From Chloroflexota bacterium (GTDB lineage Bacteria; Chloroflexota; Dehalococcoidia; GIF9; UBA5629), in the NCBI GenBank assembly GCA_026389635.1, contig JAPLHM010000110.1, forward strand, positions 1 to 8,390: DNA of 8,390 nt, written 5' to 3'. Both the position numbers and the translations under genes were made by a program. The first letter of the stretch is position 1, and every line of letters starts with the position of its first letter. The notes below the pieces were generated by a model. The model did no database searches and was not told the origin of the DNA. It was given only the letters and a program-made list of their open reading frames with translations. Shown piece by piece: positions 6,803 to 8,390 of this stretch.

Positions 6803-6839
6803 AGTGGAATAGGGTCGTATGACTTTATTCCACTTTTTT
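6803..6839 (+). terminator. Terminator-like hairpin with U-tract in the nuoE leader (possible attenuator)
   Basis: Arms AGTGGAATA (6803-6811) and TATTCCACT (6826-6834) are perfect inverted repeats. The inner bases continue the helix through two G-U pairs and GTC/GAC to a four-base loop GTAT (6817-6820), making a 14-pair stem. It is followed directly by a run of T (6834-6839), as in an intrinsic terminator on the plus strand. It sits downstream of the operon promoter and 31 bases before the nuoE ATG, with no plus-strand gene upstream to terminate. It could be a conditional attenuator, or end a small RNA of about 70 bases. I found no strong competing antiterminator pairing. Confidence 0.6.
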
Positions 6840-6870
6840 ACGGATATTTTCCTGAGTTAGGAGGATTTTT

Positions 6871-7383
6871 ATGGCAAAGCAAAAGGCAGCCCCAGTAACC
6901 ACCACGGACGCCGGCAGAGGCTTCGCCGGCAGGGCCTTCCAGAGCATCCAGGGGATCATCGATGATACCGGCGGCCAGGCAGGCGCGCCCATCCGCGTCC
7001 TTCAGCAGGCGCAGGGTATCGTCGGCTACCTGCCGCCAACCGTGCTCAAGACGATCTCGCGGGACCTCAAGATACCCCTGAGCGAACTGCACGGCGTGGT
7101 CACTTTCTACAGCTTTTTCACCATGCAGCCCAAGGGAAGGCACGTCATACAGGTCTGCCTCGGCACTGCCTGCTACGTCAAAGGAGGCCAGGACATACTC
7201 GACGTGCTGAAAAAAGACCATGGACTGGAGCCGGAGGGCATCACGCCGGACGGCAAATTCTCTCTTGAGACTGTGCGCTGCCTCGGCTGCTGCGGCCTGG
7301 CTCCGGTTATCGCCATCGGCGACGACATCCACAGGAAGGTCAAGCCCGGCCACATGAAAGAAATCCTTAATATGTACCATTAG
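6871..7383 (+). CDS. nuoE: NuoE-like [2Fe-2S] thioredoxin-fold subunit (NADH dehydrogenase 24 kDa / HymA-HydC-type)
   Basis: 170 residues, the normal size for the NuoE/24-kDa family. An N-terminal helical region (~21-80; ends ELHGVVTFYSFF) is typical of the family, followed by a thioredoxin-like ferredoxin domain (~90-168). The [2Fe-2S] ligands are visible as Cys96 and Cys101 (CLGTAC) and Cys137 and Cys141 (CLGCCGLAP). The subunit is soluble and passes electrons next to the FMN subunit encoded downstream, in complex I or in NAD(P)-linked hydrogenases and formate dehydrogenases. AGGAGGA at 6859-6865 fixes the ATG start. Only 12 bases separate its stop from the next start, so the two are translated from one mRNA. 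I use the nuoE symbol for the family; in a hydrogenase operon it would be called hymA or hydC. The pairing with a ferredoxin-extended NuoF favours hydrogenase or formate dehydrogenase over classical complex I. Confidence 0.92.
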   Translation: MAKQKAAPVTTTDAGRGFAGRAFQSIQGIIDDTGGQAGAPIRVLQQAQGIVGYLPPTVLKTISRDLKIPLSELHGVVTFYSFFTMQPKGRHVIQVCLGTACYVKGGQDILDVLKKDHGLEPEGITPDGKFSLETVRCLGCCGLAPVIAIGDDIHRKVKPGHMKEILNMYH

Positions 7384-7387
7384 GAGG
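7382..7387 (+). promoter_or_regulatory. Shine-Dalgarno AGGAGG overlapping the nuoE stop, selecting a GTG start
   Basis: AGGAGG overlaps the nuoE TAG stop codon (7381-7383). The first ATG after it (7391) opens only a five-codon dead-end frame that stops at TAA 7406-7408. The GTG at 7396, eight bases after the site, opens the long NuoF-like frame, so GTG is the real start. Confidence 0.8.
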
Positions 7388-7395
7388 TAAATGAA

Positions 7396-8390
7396 GTGCC
7401 CAAAATAACCTCTATTGAAGAGTTAAGCAAGCTAAAAAAATCAGTTGAACCGAGGCTTAAGATCCGCGACGACGCGGATTTCAGCCATTACAAATCGTCT
7501 CCTCAAATCTGCATCCAGCAGTGCCGCGGCATGGGCTGCACGGCCGCCGGCGGCGATAAGGTAACCGATTTGTTCGAAGAGCTGATCAAGAAAAATGGCC
7601 TCGAGAGTAAATTGACCATCGTCAGGACCGGCTGCCTGGGCCCCTGCGAGATGGGCCCTACGGTGATCGTGAACCCGGGCGATATCCTGTATGTCAGGGT
7701 CAAACCCGAGGACGTCAGGGAGATCTTCGAGAAACACATCCTGAAGGGAGAGATAGTCGAAAGGCTGGTCTACCACGACCCCACCACCAATAAGGCTATA
7801 CCGGAAAGGATGAAGATCAACTTCCTGGCGGACCAGGAGTTCCGTATCCTGCATAACAACGGCATCATCGACCCCTGGGATATCGAAGAGTACATCGCCC
7901 GCGGCGGTTATGAAGCGCTGGCCAAAGCCCTTTATAAGATGAAGCCTGACGATGTCCTGGAAGAGGTCAAGAAGTCGGGCCTCAGGGGCAGGGGCGGAGC
8001 GGGCTTCCCCACCGCCACCAAGTGGGGCTTCCTCAAAAGCTCGCCGGGCACGGTGAAATATCTCGTCTGCAACGGCGACGAGGGAGACCCGGGAGCATAT
8101 ATGAACCGCGCCGTGCTGGAGGGCAACCCGCACTCGATCCTTGAAGGTATGGCCCTGGGCGCCTACGCAGTGGGCAACGTTAAACAGGGCTTCGCCTATA
8201 TCCGCGCTGAATACCCCCTTGCCATCGAGACTTTGAGCGCTGCCATAGCGCAGGCCCGTGAGTACGGGCTGCTGGGCAAGAATATCATGGGCACCGATTT
8301 TGAGTTTAACCTGGACATCTTCCCCGGCGCCGGCGCCTTCGTCTGCGGCGAGGAAACCGCCCTGCTCATCTCCATCGAGGGCAAGCGCGG
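7396..8390 (+). CDS. nuoF: NuoF-like NADH-binding FMN flavoprotein with N-terminal ferredoxin domain, C-terminus cut by window edge
   Basis: 331 codons of an open frame starting at GTG 7396; family members of this architecture are about 600 residues, so roughly half is present. Residues ~36-118 are a thioredoxin-like [2Fe-2S] domain with Cys43/Cys48 (CRGMGC) and Cys80/Cys84 (CLGPC). An extra Cys39 lies nearby. The 51-kDa flavoprotein domain follows: the FMN/NADH-binding Gly-rich loop GLRGRGGAGFPTATKW (195-210), CNGDEGDPGAYMNR (225-238) and GAGAFVCGEETALL (311-324). The expected C-terminal [4Fe-4S] cysteines lie beyond the window. The protein oxidises or reduces NAD(P)H and exchanges electrons with NuoE and a downstream iron-sulfur subunit. 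The N-terminal ferredoxin domain is the arrangement of HydB/HymB/HndC-type subunits of multimeric or bifurcating [FeFe]-hydrogenases and some formate dehydrogenases, not of minimal NuoF. The catalytic partner is not visible, so the complex cannot be named for certain. Confidence 0.92.
   Translation, partial: MPKITSIEELSKLKKSVEPRLKIRDDADFSHYKSSPQICIQQCRGMGCTAAGGDKVTDLFEELIKKNGLESKLTIVRTGCLGPCEMGPTVIVNPGDILYVRVKPEDVREIFEKHILKGEIVERLVYHDPTTNKAIPERMKINFLADQEFRILHNNGIIDPWDIEEYIARGGYEALAKALYKMKPDDVLEEVKKSGLRGRGGAGFPTATKWGFLKSSPGTVKYLVCNGDEGDPGAYMNRAVLEGNPHSILEGMALGAYAVGNVKQGFAYIRAEYPLAIETLSAAIAQAREYGLLGKNIMGTDFEFNLDIFPGAGAFVCGEETALLISIEGKR

Larger units (their letters stand above)
6549..6870. other. 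Divergent regulatory region between regulator-kinase operon and nuoEF-like operon
   Basis: This 322-bp gap between two divergent operons contains no credible gene. It holds, left to right: a minus-strand promoter with internal direct repeats (6572-6600), overlapping AT-rich inverted repeats (6622-6641), a long imperfect inverted repeat (6669-6699), a plus-strand promoter (6736-6764), a perfect 12-bp palindrome (6786-6797), a terminator-like hairpin with U-tract (6803-6839) and a strong Shine-Dalgarno AGGAGGA (6859-6865). The density of symmetric elements is far above that in the other gaps of the window. Confidence 0.8.

Noticed and set aside
6784..6812. Second promoter with -35 TTGACT (6784-6789) nearer to nuoE
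   Set aside because: No acceptable -10 box at 16-18 bases; the best (TGGAAT) has a 15-base spacer and overlaps the hairpin arm.
6748..6822. Small plus-strand frame of 24 codons (basic, starting MKSNRIF) overlapping the nuoE-operon promoter, a possible leader peptide
   Set aside because: Its ATG lies upstream of the predicted transcription start, it spans the -10 box, and there is no ribosome binding site.
6838..7380. Minus-strand open frame opposite the NuoE-like gene
   Set aside because: It is a mirror of a high-GC coding frame; the plus strand has all four iron-sulfur cysteines and a strong Shine-Dalgarno.
7441..8133. Minus-strand open frame opposite the NuoF-like gene
   Set aside because: The plus strand carries unmistakable ferredoxin and FMN-binding motifs across the same bases.

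Overview
The window looks like a bacterial chromosome segment from an anaerobe, most likely a Chloroflexota/Dehalococcoidia-type organism. That placement is an inference from the gene content and protein style (a LuxR-type two-component pair beside a NuoE/NuoF-like redox module, secreted TIG/CARDB proteins, few strong Shine-Dalgarno sites at some genes). No rRNA or marker gene is present to confirm it. There are seven protein genes, two of them cut by the window edges. I see no tRNA, rRNA, CRISPR array or insertion sequence.

Left part (1-3013, minus strand): two exported proteins. The first (start at 1701, running off the left edge) is a long secreted protein with a signal peptide, an alpha/alpha-toroid repeat domain of the prenyltransferase/squalene-cyclase fold, a TIG domain and a CARDB domain. 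It has its own candidate promoter at 1790-1818. Upstream of it lies a putative lipoprotein that fuses an HtrA/trypsin-like serine protease to a TlpA/peroxiredoxin-like thioredoxin domain with a CPGC motif.

Middle part (3014-6548): signalling genes. A plus-strand protein of two receiver-like domains without an output domain starts at 3134. It converges on a minus-strand operon in which a NarL/LuxR-type response regulator gene (6548-5883) precedes its probable partner, a membrane-anchored GAF-PAS-HisKA_3 histidine kinase (5832-3838).

Right part (6549-8390): a 322-bp divergent regulatory region, then a plus-strand operon with a NuoE-like [2Fe-2S] subunit and the first 331 codons of a NuoF-like flavoprotein. 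These are the diaphorase subunits of an NAD(P)-linked complex such as a bifurcating [FeFe]-hydrogenase or a formate dehydrogenase; the deciding catalytic subunit lies beyond the window. The regulatory region is the richest non-coding part. It has two oppositely directed promoters, 9-bp direct repeats inside one of them, two operator-like inverted repeats sharing the half-site TGA(C/T)TGTA on either side of the other, and a terminator-like hairpin plus U-tract in the leader ahead of nuoE. This suggests that redox-module expression is controlled both at initiation and by premature termination, possibly by the adjacent two-component system.
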